In this document: piece after piece, positions 16,257-25,779 of the stretch
Layout: each line of letters opens with the position of its first letter
How positions within the stretch are numbered: the first letter of the stretch is position 1
DNA from: Lachnospiraceae bacterium
GTDB lineage: Bacteria > Bacillota > Clostridia > Lachnospirales > Lachnospiraceae
DNA length: 40,164 bases
NCBI GenBank assembly: GCA_017613435.1
Contig: JAGADU010000007.1
Location: 1-40,164, forward strand
Reading direction: 5' to 3'
Translations under genes and position numbers: made by a program
The notes under the pieces: generated by a model
Databases searched by the model: none
Seen by the model: only the letters and a program-made list of their open reading frames with translations
Told to the model about the DNA's origin: nothing

Positions 16257-19200
16257 ATGAGCGATTCATATAATCTTTACAAAGAAGCGAATAACAGAAT
16301 AAATAAAGACATAGATGTCAAATTTGCGAAAACATGTCCTGATTTTCGAAGGATTTACAATGAGATTCTCGGAGTTTCGTCGGTTACGGCAAACGGTCTT
16401 GAAAAAAGATACAAAGAAGCCTTAAAGAAAGGTAAGCCATCCGATTTTTTCAAAAATTACGAATCGGATTTGTATGTGATGATAAGACCCGATTTGGTTC
16501 CCGTTTTTTATTATGAAATAGACCGTGTAAGGGAATATCAATATGATGACGGTTATTACCGAAGAAGTTTCAGAAGCAGCGATTATTGCACATATATTAA
16601 ACTGATTAACAAAATATTAAAGCAATTCGTTTATTTTTCATCAATGAAAGTTGATATAAACGATTATGTGTCGAATAATTTGCCGGAAGATTTAAAGGTT
16701 TATAAAACTTATATATACGGAAGAGTGGAAATACCTTTTGTTATTGCCGGTGCTATCGATTCGGGTGACGAGAGAATCAAAAATACCATCGAAGATGTCG
16801 TTATCAATTCGACCGCCGATGTTTCCGTCGAACTGTTTAGGGGAATTTTTGCGTCCAAGGACAAAGAAATGTACGCCCTGATGGAAAAACTTCTTTTGGC
16901 GGCACGCCTGCAGGAAGGCCTCAGACAGTCCGTCTGTGAAAACATGGATTTCGGAACAAGAGAAGCTTTTGAATACATGTTCAAAGTCATAACGGACAAC
17001 GATCTTTTGCGTTTTGCTTCGATTGAACGTGCAATGGACGTATTTACCGGACTTTTGGCAGCCGATGAAAAAGAGTCGGGCCGCATTACCAAAAAACATG
17101 CCGCGTTGATATCAAAATATTTAGAAAACGATTCCGAAATCGAAAAAGCATTTCTCGGAAACGATCATATGGAAATATATCTGGCACTTTGGGCAATAGG
17201 TACAAGAAGCATAGAAGATGCCGTAAACAAAGCCGAAGAACTTATTTGCAAAGAAAATCGCGAACAAAGCCTTACAGGTGCATTTTTCCTTAAACATAAC
17301 TGTAAAAATTCCGCCCGGTTATTGAGAATAATCGAGAAAAAAACCGACAGCCTCGACATCATAGCTCTTTTGATGGGCGGTTTTATGACCAATCCCATCC
17401 CCGCAATGGTTGATGCGGTCCATAAAAAAGACGGAAAATATCGCGAATACGTCACACATCGTGTATTTATCAACCCCACATATTATTTTGCGGATGAAAA
17501 CGAATCAAGGGATGCATATTTTATTCTCAAGAAGATAAAAGAAAAGCTCCCAGAGAAAAAGGTCGAATTCGAAGGCCTTGTATTCCCATGGGGAAAAGAT
17601 ACTCTGACAAAGAACGACTGCATCTCGAAAATGGCTTTTTGCGCAAGTGCGGCACATGATACGGTCTTAACTCTTGAAGTGGCAAAGGACATAACTCTTG
17701 TAGACAAATATGAGAGAGAATCTGCTTTGGCATTGCTTTTAAACGAGCCCGAAAACAGAGAAGAATACGAGATTTTGACAAGGGCGCTTTCCGATGCGGA
17801 AGAGATTACGAGAAGTCGTGCCAACACGATGTTAAAACATGAGCTTTCGCGCGACACTTCAAAACTTGATTCCGATATAAGAGCGACATCGGGTAAGCTT
17901 CCCGCGTTCTGTTATGAGATCATGGAAGAAATGCTAAGATTAAAGAGAGCCGATTTAAGGCAGAATGTTATTTCTTTTTTGATGACGATGGAAGACGAAG
18001 AAAAAGTCGAAACGATAGAGAGACTTTTGTCAGACAAATCGGAAGAGAAAAGAACTGCCGGTCTTGACATTATCTTACAGTTAAAAAAGAACGATTCTCC
18101 CTGTTACGAAAAAGCGGCCGAAAAGACGAAGGTCATTTCTTCTCCCACAACGAAGGAGCAGGTTCTTTTGGATGAAATAAATGCCTCATCGGGGGATGCA
18201 TCTTCTGTTACTGGCGAAATTGCTTTGTTTGATCCCGATGCCGATTATAAGCCCGTTATCGACAGTGTTTATGTAAATGAATGCAACGAAGTGTGGAATC
18301 GCGTATTTCCCAACAAGAAAATCGGCAAAAAAATATTCTCCCCGAAGAATAAGGTCGATGATTACAAGATTTTGCATGAACTCGACAAACTGATAGAAAA
18401 GAATAAAAATCTTGAATACGAAGCATGGGGCGACAAAGTACTTCTTGGTAACGGTATCCGCACTTATTTTGAGGACGGAAAAAGAGTTTATCCTTTTACG
18501 GATCTTTGGGATTCTTTTTTCGACGAATCGATTAAAAGCGATGAAGAACTTGTAAGACTGGCATTTCTCAGCGTAAGGTCGACAAAGGGATATGATGTCG
18601 AAGTCGTTAAGGGCTTTAACGGTTTTTGCGAAAAATATATCAAGGAGTATTTTGATGCGGACAATATCGTAATCAATCCGAAGGATTACATGCATCTGCC
18701 GATAGTTATGTCGGTAATTGATTATTATTGCGAAAAACATGATTTGGCTCTTATAAAATCCATGGTCGGAGCCGCAGTGTTAAATCATGTTGTTTTATCC
18801 GACGATTCGATGATTTTCTCGTTTACGAAAGATGATATCGTAAATACGCAAAGAGACAGAATCACTCAGACGAAATTCCAAAGAACTCCTTTTATGGATC
18901 ACGGATTTGCTTTTTTCATAAATTCCATTAATCATAATTATAAAAATTTCCCGATTAAATATGAATTTATACAAAAGTATGAAGGCGATTATTTAAAGGA
19001 TTCCGATTTGCTAAAAAGCGCACAGAATTACTACACTTATCGGGAAAAAACAAGTTATCCGAGCATAGGAGAGTACGTTTCGGCATGCGCAAACGGAATT
19101 ATTTCCAAAGACTTTTTGTATAAGAGGATTTTCGACGGCAATGAAAAAGAAGCGATTGAACTTCTTTCTTCCGTGATTATTTTCATACGTGAAAGCAAAG

Positions 19201-21419
19201 ATGCCAAATCAACCAGAGTCAAAAGATATTTTTACAGATTAAACAGCTTATTGGCAGGACTTTTGGGAAGAAGAAACGTAAGAGAAAAAATCGATCCCGA
19301 ATCCATTACAAAAGAGGAATCAAAGATTCTTGACATGGCGGAAGAAAGCTATGAGAAAGTAATTTCATACATTGTCGGAGGGGAACTTCGACGAGGCGAT
19401 TCGCCGACCAAATATTCAGGTTATATAACTTCGGTCGGAAGACTTTACGGAATCGACAATTTTGTTGGTATATTAAAGGCCTTCGGAAAAGGAACGTTCA
19501 ACCGATCCAAGTATTTTTACGGAAGCGTCACTTCCAAGGAGGACGTCCTTTCGCATCTTCTCGGCGTTTGCGTTCCCGATGCTAGGGAGGGAGATTTAAA
19601 AGAACAGGCAGCCAAACTTAAAGAGAAGATAAAAGGAACGGATATAAAAGAAAAGAGACTTATTGAGGCTGCGCTTTATTCTCCCGAATGGGTCGATATC
19701 ATCGGAGAGCTTTTGCAGATAGAAGGATTCCGCTCGGGCTGCTATTATTTCATGGCACATATGAATGAGGAATTTGACGATAAGAGAAAGGCAGCCATTG
19801 CAAAATATTCGCCTATTTCCGCAGAAGAATTCAATGCGGGTGCTTTTGACAAGACCTGGTTTGACGAAGTATATGCAATACTCGGCGAAAAGAAATTCGA
19901 TGAGATTTATGATGCAGCAAAATATATATCGGACGGTTCGAAGCATGCGCGTGCAAGAAAATATGCGGATGCCGCAACCGGCAAACTTGATGCGAAAAAG
20001 ACAAGAGAAGAGATAGAAAAGAAGAGAAACAAAGATTTGCTTATGGCTTATGCGATCATTGACGGAAGCGATAAGGAAATCCGCGACAGGTATTCCTATA
20101 TCAGACGGTTTATCAAGGAAAGCAGACAATTCGGCGCGCAAAGAAGGGCGAGCGAAAAACTCGCAGGCGAAACCGCGATTAAGAACATGGCTACATCGCA
20201 GGGTTACCCCGACGAAACAAGATTTGTTCTTAAAATGGAAAATGAAATAGCGTCCGAGCTTGCCTGTTACTTTGACATGCAAAAAGTCGGCGATGTTGAA
20301 ATGTGTCTTGCGGTTGAAGCGGGCAAGGTTTGCATCAAAGTGGTAAAGGGCGGAAAGGAATTAAAATCGATGCCCGCAGCACTAAAGAAAGACGAGCATG
20401 CAGTCGATTTGCAGGAAGCAAAGCAGGCTTTTACCGAACAGTACAGAAGAACAAAAATCATGTTCGAGGAAGCAATGGAGAGCAAGACTTCCTTCAAAAA
20501 AGAAGAGATTGACGCATTAAGAAACAATCCCGTACTTACGGATATGATTGATGCGCTCGTATTTGAATGCGACAACAAATTCGGATTCTTAAAGGATCTT
20601 GATGTCAAAAAGGATGCGGATGTTTATGTCGCTCATTCATATACGATGTTCAAAGCGGGCGTATGGAAAGACATGCAGTCCGCGGTATACGAGAACGGAA
20701 TCGTTCAGCCTTTCAAACAGGTATTCCGTGAACTCTATGTAAAAACGGATGAAGAAATAAACGCATATGATTCGAGACGTTATGCGGGCAATCAGATTCA
20801 GACGAAAAAGACCGTCGGCGCTTTAAAGAGCAGAAGATGGGTTGCCGATATTGAAGAAGGATTGCAAAAGGTTTATTACAAAGAGAATATTATCGCAACG
20901 ATTTATGCTCTTGCGGACTGGTTTTCTCCTTCGGATGTCGAAGCTCCGACGCTCGAGTGGGTTGCGTTCATTGACAGAAAAAAAGGAACTCCTCTTCAGA
21001 TAAAAGAAGTTCCCGACATAATATTCTCGGAAGTAATGCGAGATGTGGATTTGGCCGTAAGCGTAGCTCATGCGGGAGAAGTGGATCCCGAAATGTCGCA
21101 TTCAACCGTTGAAATGCGCCGTGCCATTGCGGAATTTGCATGTAAGAGCTTCAAACTTAAGAATGTTTCCTTTACGGACAGCCATGCGCTTGTTAAAGGA
21201 AGCAGGGCGAATTATACAATTCATCTCGGAAGCGGAATCGTTCACCTTGAAGGCGGTTTGATGATTAATGTTCTTCCGGTTCATTCGCAGAAACGCGGAA
21301 GAATCTTCCTTCCTTTTGTGGATGACGATCCTAAGACCGCGGAGATTATTTCCAAGATTCTTTTGTTTGCCGAAGACGAAAAGATAAAAGATCCGTTTAT
21401 TATTAATCAGATCGTTTAA
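16257..21419 (+). CDS. giant DUF4132-domain protein (1720 aa)
   Basis: 1720 residues, cytoplasmic, no membrane segment. The middle (about 480-640) consists of HEAT-like helical pairs such as EKVETIERLLSDKSEEKRTAGLDIIL. The C-terminal 300 residues carry the DUF4132 landmarks DVYVAHSY, W1463-region, then GIVQPFKQVFRELY, RRYAGNQI, and the end FLPFVDDDPKTAEIISKI and KIKDPFIINQI. The family (which as I recall includes E. coli MolR/YehI relatives) has no settled biochemical function; several members lie in predicted conflict or regulatory loci. No nuclease or NTPase motif was found by eye. It ends 21 bases from the convergent deacetylase gene without a clear terminator. Confidence 0.85.
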   Translation: MSDSYNLYKEANNRINKDIDVKFAKTCPDFRRIYNEILGVSSVTANGLEKRYKEALKKGKPSDFFKNYESDLYVMIRPDLVPVFYYEIDRVREYQYDDGYYRRSFRSSDYCTYIKLINKILKQFVYFSSMKVDINDYVSNNLPEDLKVYKTYIYGRVEIPFVIAGAIDSGDERIKNTIEDVVINSTADVSVELFRGIFASKDKEMYALMEKLLLAARLQEGLRQSVCENMDFGTREAFEYMFKVITDNDLLRFASIERAMDVFTGLLAADEKESGRITKKHAALISKYLENDSEIEKAFLGNDHMEIYLALWAIGTRSIEDAVNKAEELICKENREQSLTGAFFLKHNCKNSARLLRIIEKKTDSLDIIALLMGGFMTNPIPAMVDAVHKKDGKYREYVTHRVFINPTYYFADENESRDAYFILKKIKEKLPEKKVEFEGLVFPWGKDTLTKNDCISKMAFCASAAHDTVLTLEVAKDITLVDKYERESALALLLNEPENREEYEILTRALSDAEEITRSRANTMLKHELSRDTSKLDSDIRATSGKLPAFCYEIMEEMLRLKRADLRQNVISFLMTMEDEEKVETIERLLSDKSEEKRTAGLDIILQLKKNDSPCYEKAAEKTKVISSPTTKEQVLLDEINASSGDASSVTGEIALFDPDADYKPVIDSVYVNECNEVWNRVFPNKKIGKKIFSPKNKVDDYKILHELDKLIEKNKNLEYEAWGDKVLLGNGIRTYFEDGKRVYPFTDLWDSFFDESIKSDEELVRLAFLSVRSTKGYDVEVVKGFNGFCEKYIKEYFDADNIVINPKDYMHLPIVMSVIDYYCEKHDLALIKSMVGAAVLNHVVLSDDSMIFSFTKDDIVNTQRDRITQTKFQRTPFMDHGFAFFINSINHNYKNFPIKYEFIQKYEGDYLKDSDLLKSAQNYYTYREKTSYPSIGEYVSACANGIISKDFLYKRIFDGNEKEAIELLSSVIIFIRESKDAKSTRVKRYFYRLNSLLAGLLGRRNVREKIDPESITKEESKILDMAEESYEKVISYIVGGELRRGDSPTKYSGYITSVGRLYGIDNFVGILKAFGKGTFNRSKYFYGSVTSKEDVLSHLLGVCVPDAREGDLKEQAAKLKEKIKGTDIKEKRLIEAALYSPEWVDIIGELLQIEGFRSGCYYFMAHMNEEFDDKRKAAIAKYSPISAEEFNAGAFDKTWFDEVYAILGEKKFDEIYDAAKYISDGSKHARARKYADAATGKLDAKKTREEIEKKRNKDLLMAYAIIDGSDKEIRDRYSYIRRFIKESRQFGAQRRASEKLAGETAIKNMATSQGYPDETRFVLKMENEIASELACYFDMQKVGDVEMCLAVEAGKVCIKVVKGGKELKSMPAALKKDEHAVDLQEAKQAFTEQYRRTKIMFEEAMESKTSFKKEEIDALRNNPVLTDMIDALVFECDNKFGFLKDLDVKKDADVYVAHSYTMFKAGVWKDMQSAVYENGIVQPFKQVFRELYVKTDEEINAYDSRRYAGNQIQTKKTVGALKSRRWVADIEEGLQKVYYKENIIATIYALADWFSPSDVEAPTLEWVAFIDRKKGTPLQIKEVPDIIFSEVMRDVDLAVSVAHAGEVDPEMSHSTVEMRRAIAEFACKSFKLKNVSFTDSHALVKGSRANYTIHLGSGIVHLEGGLMINVLPVHSQKRGRIFLPFVDDDPKTAEIISKILLFAEDEKIKDPFIINQIV

Positions 21420-21440
21420 ATCTGTTCTGTTCGGACATAA

Positions 21441-22256
21441 TTATAATGTTTTCAACTCGCCCGGTTTAATTGATGAAAAACCGTTGTCCTTTTTGTAAAA
21501 TACTTCGATTAGGGTCGGATTGTAAGCCTTTGTTCCGTCGGCGGTAAATTCAAGCGATCTTGTGGCTTTGATATAATCGCAGATTTCCATATTTGTGGCG
21601 TACCAGATGAAATCTTTGCCGGCAAGCATTGAAACAAGCTTTTCGATACCGCTCCAGTCTCCGGATCTTCCGAATTCGAAACTGTGGCCCCAGATATAAA
21701 GAATCGGAAGCTCGATATAACCCGGGCAGTTAAGGAAGCTTTCCGCAAGTTCCGTTGCTCTGGGATCCGCCTGATGGCATGTGGGATTCCAGTCAAGGAA
21801 ATCCTGCGGAGGGAAAAAGCCGTATGTCGAATCAACGCCTCTCGAATATTTTATTCCGAGGTGAGAGAGTATATTCATTATATGTTCGTTGTGACATCCG
21901 TAAGCGTAAGCGCAACCCGTAACAAGTTTTCCCGTGATTTTTTCGAGAGCTTTTCTGTCTTCGAGAAATTCGTTTACAATCATTGAATCGGTAAGATTGG
22001 CAATGAATTTGTGATGGACTCCGTGTACGGCAATTTCGTGACCTTTGTAAACTTCGTTTAATTCATCGGGCGATACGAAATAATTGTGATCCCCGCTTTG
22101 GTCGTCTTTAATTCCCAAGGTACCGGAATTGATGTTAAAAGTTCCCCTAACGCCGTATTTGTTAAAAATTTCGATAAGTTTTTTGTCGAAATCCTGATTG
22201 TCGTCGAAACTGAAAGTGAGAGCTCCTTTTTTTCCTTCAGGGTAAATAAATTCCAT
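21441..22256 (-). CDS. polysaccharide deacetylase (NodB/CE4 family)
   Basis: 271 residues. The NodB-homology landmarks are motif 1 TFSFDD (D18, D19) and the metal-binding H78-x3-H82 in EIAVHGVHH, with a motif-3-like AYAYGCHN. CE4 enzymes remove N- or O-acetyl groups from glycans such as peptidoglycan, chitin or xylan. There is no signal peptide, so this one is probably cytoplasmic or acts on small substrates; cytoplasmic relatives are common in this subgroup. The ATG at 22256 is preferred over 22268 because GGAG lies six bases before it and overlaps the earlier codon. Confidence 0.88.
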   Translation of the reverse strand: MEFIYPEGKKGALTFSFDDNQDFDKKLIEIFNKYGVRGTFNINSGTLGIKDDQSGDHNYFVSPDELNEVYKGHEIAVHGVHHKFIANLTDSMIVNEFLEDRKALEKITGKLVTGCAYAYGCHNEHIMNILSHLGIKYSRGVDSTYGFFPPQDFLDWNPTCHQADPRATELAESFLNCPGYIELPILYIWGHSFEFGRSGDWSGIEKLVSMLAGKDFIWYATNMEICDYIKATRSLEFTADGTKAYNPTLIEVFYKKDNGFSSIKPGELKTL

Positions 22257-22280
22257 ATTTTTCTCCATATAATCTTATTA

Positions 22281-22302
22281 AAAGCAGGGAATAATCCCTG
22301 CT
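22281..22302 (-). other. perfect inverted repeat at the deacetylase promoter
   Basis: AGCAGGGA and TCCCTGCT separated by about four bases. It may be the terminator of the adhE-kinase operon (followed on the minus strand by TTTTAAT) or an operator, because it lies just downstream of the predicted -10 of the deacetylase gene, across the expected start of transcription. Confidence 0.6.
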
Positions 22303-22305
22303 CTT

Positions 22306-22334
22306 AATATAGCATTTTTTTTCATTGTTTACAA
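22306..22334 (-). promoter_or_regulatory. promoter of the deacetylase gene
   Basis: On the minus strand, TTGTAA (22329-22334) and TATATT (22306-22311) with a 17-base spacer, ending 50 bases before the ATG at 22256. Confidence 0.5.
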
Positions 22335-22335
22335 T

Positions 22336-23085
22336 TTACTCGTAATCAACCACATTGGTCCATGAAAGAAGAAATTCTCTTTCTTCTTCGTTTCCTTTTA
22401 CGGACTGGCTTGCAGCGACAATGGGCAGCCACTTTTGAACATATTGCTTTGCGGTGTCGCTTTTTTTGCAAAAGAGATTTAAATATTTATCCACAATGTC
22501 TTTTTTGTTTTTAAGACAGAATGTGAGATATGTTCTGGCAACGTCTGCAGAAGCGTTTCCGCTTGTAACGTGAGCCCAGTCGATGATATATGCCTTTTTG
22601 TCAGGCGTGATGATTACGTTTGACGGAACGAAATCCCCGTGGCATACCTTATCGTGCTCGGGAAGAGAAGCAAGTCTTGTGTGAAGCTCGTAACGTGTCG
22701 TAGCATCGAGAGTCGTCTCACTTATCTTTCTTTGCATTTTTTCCTTCAACTTGTTAAGGTGCGGAACTTTTTTTGCATGAATCTGCATTTGAAGATCCAC
22801 AAAAAGATTGAGGTATTCGTCGATTTTCTCGGGATGATCGTCCATCATTTTCTGAAGTGTCACTCCTTCGACGTATTCGGTTGCGATTGCCCATTTTCCG
22901 TCGATTTTGCATACTTCGCGTACTCTGGGGATATTAAGTCCGCAATCCTCAACGCGGGCCTGATTGCAGGCTTCGTTAAGAATGTCGGCTTTGGAATATT
23001 CGTTTGAAAATACTTTTATTGCCAAATTTCCGTCGCGATAAACGGTTTTGTTTTTTCTTTCGGCTATAACTTTATCAAGTTTCAT
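22336..23085 (-). CDS. APH-fold phosphotransferase
   Basis: 249 residues from the ATG at 23085, which follows a GGGGAAG ribosome site; the open frame extends further upstream but into the adhE gene. It has the aminoglycoside phosphotransferase/choline kinase fold: K24 in LAIKVF, the catalytic loop CHGDFVPSNVII with D151 and N156, and the metal-binding D169 in IIDW. These enzymes phosphorylate small hydroxylated compounds (antibiotics, choline, sugars) or proteins; the substrate cannot be told. The start is 17 bases after the adhE stop, so both are probably on one transcript. Confidence 0.87.
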   Translation of the reverse strand: MKLDKVIAERKNKTVYRDGNLAIKVFSNEYSKADILNEACNQARVEDCGLNIPRVREVCKIDGKWAIATEYVEGVTLQKMMDDHPEKIDEYLNLFVDLQMQIHAKKVPHLNKLKEKMQRKISETTLDATTRYELHTRLASLPEHDKVCHGDFVPSNVIITPDKKAYIIDWAHVTSGNASADVARTYLTFCLKNKKDIVDKYLNLFCKKSDTAKQYVQKWLPIVAASQSVKGNEEEREFLLSWTNVVDYE

Positions 23086-23102
23086 ATTAACTTCCCCCTT
23101 CC

Positions 23103-25718
23103 CTAAACTTCTTCGTGCTTGCCGTAGTATGCATTCAGATACATCTTTTTGATTTCCTCGATAAGAGGATATCTGGGATTTGCGCCGGTGCACTGATCGT
23201 CGAATGCCTGTGTAGCCATGTCATCGAGTTTTTCGAGGAATTCTTTTTCGTCGATTCCGTATTCCGCAATCGATTTTTTGATGCCGATTTTTTCTTTTAA
23301 ATCATCCAGTGCTTTTATAAGATTCTTAAGCTTTGCTTCATCATCTTTTCCGCCCAGTCCGAGATAATCGGCAACCATTGCGTAACGCTTCAGCGTATGA
23401 GGATGGTCGTATTGCGAGAAAGTACCCATTTTGGTAGGAACTTCGCTTGCGTTAAAAAGAAGAACTTCGTCAAGCATAAGCGCATTTGCGACACCGTGAG
23501 GTATATGATAGAAAGCGCCGAGCTTATGAGCCATCGAATGACATACGCCGAGGAATGCATTTGCGAATGCCATGCCGGCCATTGTTGCCGCATTGGCCAT
23601 TTTTTCTCTTGCTTCGATATCGTTTGGACCGTTATCGTAAGCTCTCGGCAGATATTCGAATATGTTCTTAAGCGACATGAGTGCGATTCCGTCGGTGTAA
23701 TCGGTAGCCATAATCGAAGCGATTGCTTCGAGGTTATGAGATACCGCGTCGATACCGGAAGCGCTTGTTAAGCCCTTGGGGGCACTCATATGAAGGTCTG
23801 CATCCACGATTGCCATATCGGGTAAGAGTTCATAATCCGCAAGAGGGTATTTAACGCCGCTTGTTTCATCCGTTATAACCGCAAAAGGCGTAACTTCCGA
23901 ACCTGTTCCGGCAGATGTGGGAATTGCGACAAAATATGCTTTTTCACCCATTTTGGGGAATTGATAGATTCTCTTTCTGATATCGGCAAAACGCATTGCC
24001 ATATCAAGAAAATCTGCTTCGGGATGCTCATATAAAACCCACATGATTTTTGCCGCATCCATGGCTGAACCGCCGCCGAGCGCAATAATTACGTCAGGCT
24101 TGAATTCGTTCATTAAAAGTGCTCCTTCTTTTGCGCATGCAAGCGTGGGATCGGGAGCGACATTCGAGAATGTCTGATGAATAATACCGAGTTCGTTGAG
24201 TTTGTCCGTAATGGGTTTTGTAAATCCGTTCTCAAAGAGGAACGTATCCGTAACGATGAATGCCTTCTTTTTGCCGTAATAATTCTTTAATTCTTCGAGT
24301 GCGACAGGGAGGCATCCTTTTTTTATGTAAACCTTTTCGGGTGTTCTGAACCAAAGCATGTTCTGTCTCCTTTCGGCTACCGTCTTTATGTTTAAAAGAT
24401 GTTTAACACCGACATTTTCGCTTACGCTGTTGCCGCCCCATGAGCCGCAGCCGAGTGTCAGTGAGGGTGCGAGTTTGAAATTGTACAAATCACCGATTCC
24501 GCCGTGAGAAGAAGGTGTATTGATGAGGATACGGCAGGTTTTCATTCTGCTGTAAAATTCCGCTGTTTTTTCTTTTTCGGTAACCGTATTTATATATAAA
24601 GAAGATGTATGGCCGAAACCGCCGTCCGCGATAAGCCTGTCGGCTTTGTTCAAAGCATCCGCAAAATTCTTTGCCTTATACATGGCAAGAACGGGAGAGA
24701 GCTTTTCATGTGCGAATTCTTCGGAAAGTTCGACGCTTTCGACTTCGCCGATGAGGATTTTCGTCTTTTCGGGAACTTTTACGTTCGCAAGCGAAGCGAT
24801 TTTATATGCGGACTGACCTACGATCTTAGCATTTAAGGCACCGTTAATAAGGATTGTTTTTCTTACCTTTTCGATTTCGTCCTCTTTTAAGAAATAACAT
24901 CCTCTGTCCTTGAATTCTTTTTTTACCTTTGCGTATATTTTGGAGTCTGCGATAACCGACTGTTCGGATGCGCAAATCATTCCGTTATCAAATGTCTTTG
25001 AATGAATTATGGAATTTACGGCCAAAACGATATCTGCACTTTCGTCGATGATCGCGGGTGTATTTCCGGCACCTACGCCGATGGCGGGTTTTCCGCTCGA
25101 ATAAGCGGCCTTAACCATTCCGGGACCGCCTGTTGCAAGGATGATGTCGGATTCACGCATTACAAGGTTTGTCATGTCGAGAGAGGGCATATCTATCCAG
25201 CGTATGATGCCTTCGGGAGCTCCGGCTTTTACGGCTGCTTCGTATATTACTTTAGCGGCAGCAATGGTGGAAAGTTTCGCACGGGGGTGCGGGCTGAAAA
25301 TGATGGCATTCCTTGTTTTCAAAGCGATAAGAGCTTTGAATATGGCGGTGGAAGTGGGGTTTGTGGTGGGAATTACGGCAGCAATCACACCGATGGGTTC
25401 AGCCACCTTTGTGATTCCGTAAGCCTCGTCCTCTTCAATAACACCGCAGGTTATCGTATCCTTATATTTATTGTATATGTATTCTGCCGCATAATGGTTT
25501 TTTATAACTTTGTCTTCCATTATGCCCATGCCTGTTTCCTCTACGGCCATTTTGGCAAGAGGGATTCTTTGCGCGTTTGCGGCCATGGCGGCTTCGAAGA
25601 AAATTCTGTCGACCTGAGACTGAGAATATCCGGCAAAAACTTTCTGAGCTTCTTTCAATTCAATCATGGCCTGCGAGAGTTTTTCGACGCTGTCGATGAT
25701 TCCGTAATCTTTTTCCAT
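23103..25718 (-). CDS. adhE: bifunctional aldehyde-alcohol dehydrogenase
   Basis: 871 residues, the usual AdhE length. The N-terminal half is a CoA-acylating aldehyde dehydrogenase (nucleotide loop near 214-220, GVGAGNTP; catalytic C249 in GMICASEQS). The C-terminal half is an iron-dependent alcohol dehydrogenase (GGGSAMDAAKIM, and metal ligands in the HNLEA and CHSMAHKLGAFYHIPHG segments). Together they reduce acetyl-CoA to acetaldehyde and ethanol, regenerating two NAD+ in fermentation; such proteins assemble into spirosomes. It has a strong GGAGAA ribosome site. A near-perfect palindrome between promoter and start suggests redox control by Rex. Confidence 0.97.
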   Translation of the reverse strand: MEKDYGIIDSVEKLSQAMIELKEAQKVFAGYSQSQVDRIFFEAAMAANAQRIPLAKMAVEETGMGIMEDKVIKNHYAAEYIYNKYKDTITCGVIEEDEAYGITKVAEPIGVIAAVIPTTNPTSTAIFKALIALKTRNAIIFSPHPRAKLSTIAAAKVIYEAAVKAGAPEGIIRWIDMPSLDMTNLVMRESDIILATGGPGMVKAAYSSGKPAIGVGAGNTPAIIDESADIVLAVNSIIHSKTFDNGMICASEQSVIADSKIYAKVKKEFKDRGCYFLKEDEIEKVRKTILINGALNAKIVGQSAYKIASLANVKVPEKTKILIGEVESVELSEEFAHEKLSPVLAMYKAKNFADALNKADRLIADGGFGHTSSLYINTVTEKEKTAEFYSRMKTCRILINTPSSHGGIGDLYNFKLAPSLTLGCGSWGGNSVSENVGVKHLLNIKTVAERRQNMLWFRTPEKVYIKKGCLPVALEELKNYYGKKKAFIVTDTFLFENGFTKPITDKLNELGIIHQTFSNVAPDPTLACAKEGALLMNEFKPDVIIALGGGSAMDAAKIMWVLYEHPEADFLDMAMRFADIRKRIYQFPKMGEKAYFVAIPTSAGTGSEVTPFAVITDETSGVKYPLADYELLPDMAIVDADLHMSAPKGLTSASGIDAVSHNLEAIASIMATDYTDGIALMSLKNIFEYLPRAYDNGPNDIEAREKMANAATMAGMAFANAFLGVCHSMAHKLGAFYHIPHGVANALMLDEVLLFNASEVPTKMGTFSQYDHPHTLKRYAMVADYLGLGGKDDEAKLKNLIKALDDLKEKIGIKKSIAEYGIDEKEFLEKLDDMATQAFDDQCTGANPRYPLIEEIKKMYLNAYYGKHEEV

Positions 25719-25743
25719 AACAATTCTCCTTCCGTTTGTTTTA

Positions 25744-25769
25744 GAGATTGATAAAAAAATAACAATCTC
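25744..25769 (-). promoter_or_regulatory. palindrome upstream of adhE, Rex-operator candidate
   Basis: On the minus strand GAGATTG and CAATCTC are perfect arms of a 26-base palindrome. Its core reads TTGTTA, six Ts, TATCAA, close to the clostridial Rex operator TTGTTAA-N4-TTAACAA with one mismatch. It starts a few bases after the expected transcription start, where a bound repressor would block elongation. An RNA hairpin role is the alternative. Confidence 0.55.
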
Positions 25770-25779
25770 GTTTAAAACA

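Noticed and set aside
23086-23193. Longer N-terminus of the APH-type kinase
   Set aside because: It would overlap the end of adhE and lacks a ribosome site; the ATG at 23085 follows GGGGAAG.
25002-25751. 249-codon plus-strand frame opposite adhE
   Set aside because: Shadow of the adhE coding sequence, rich in Gly/Cys/Phe, with no ribosome site.
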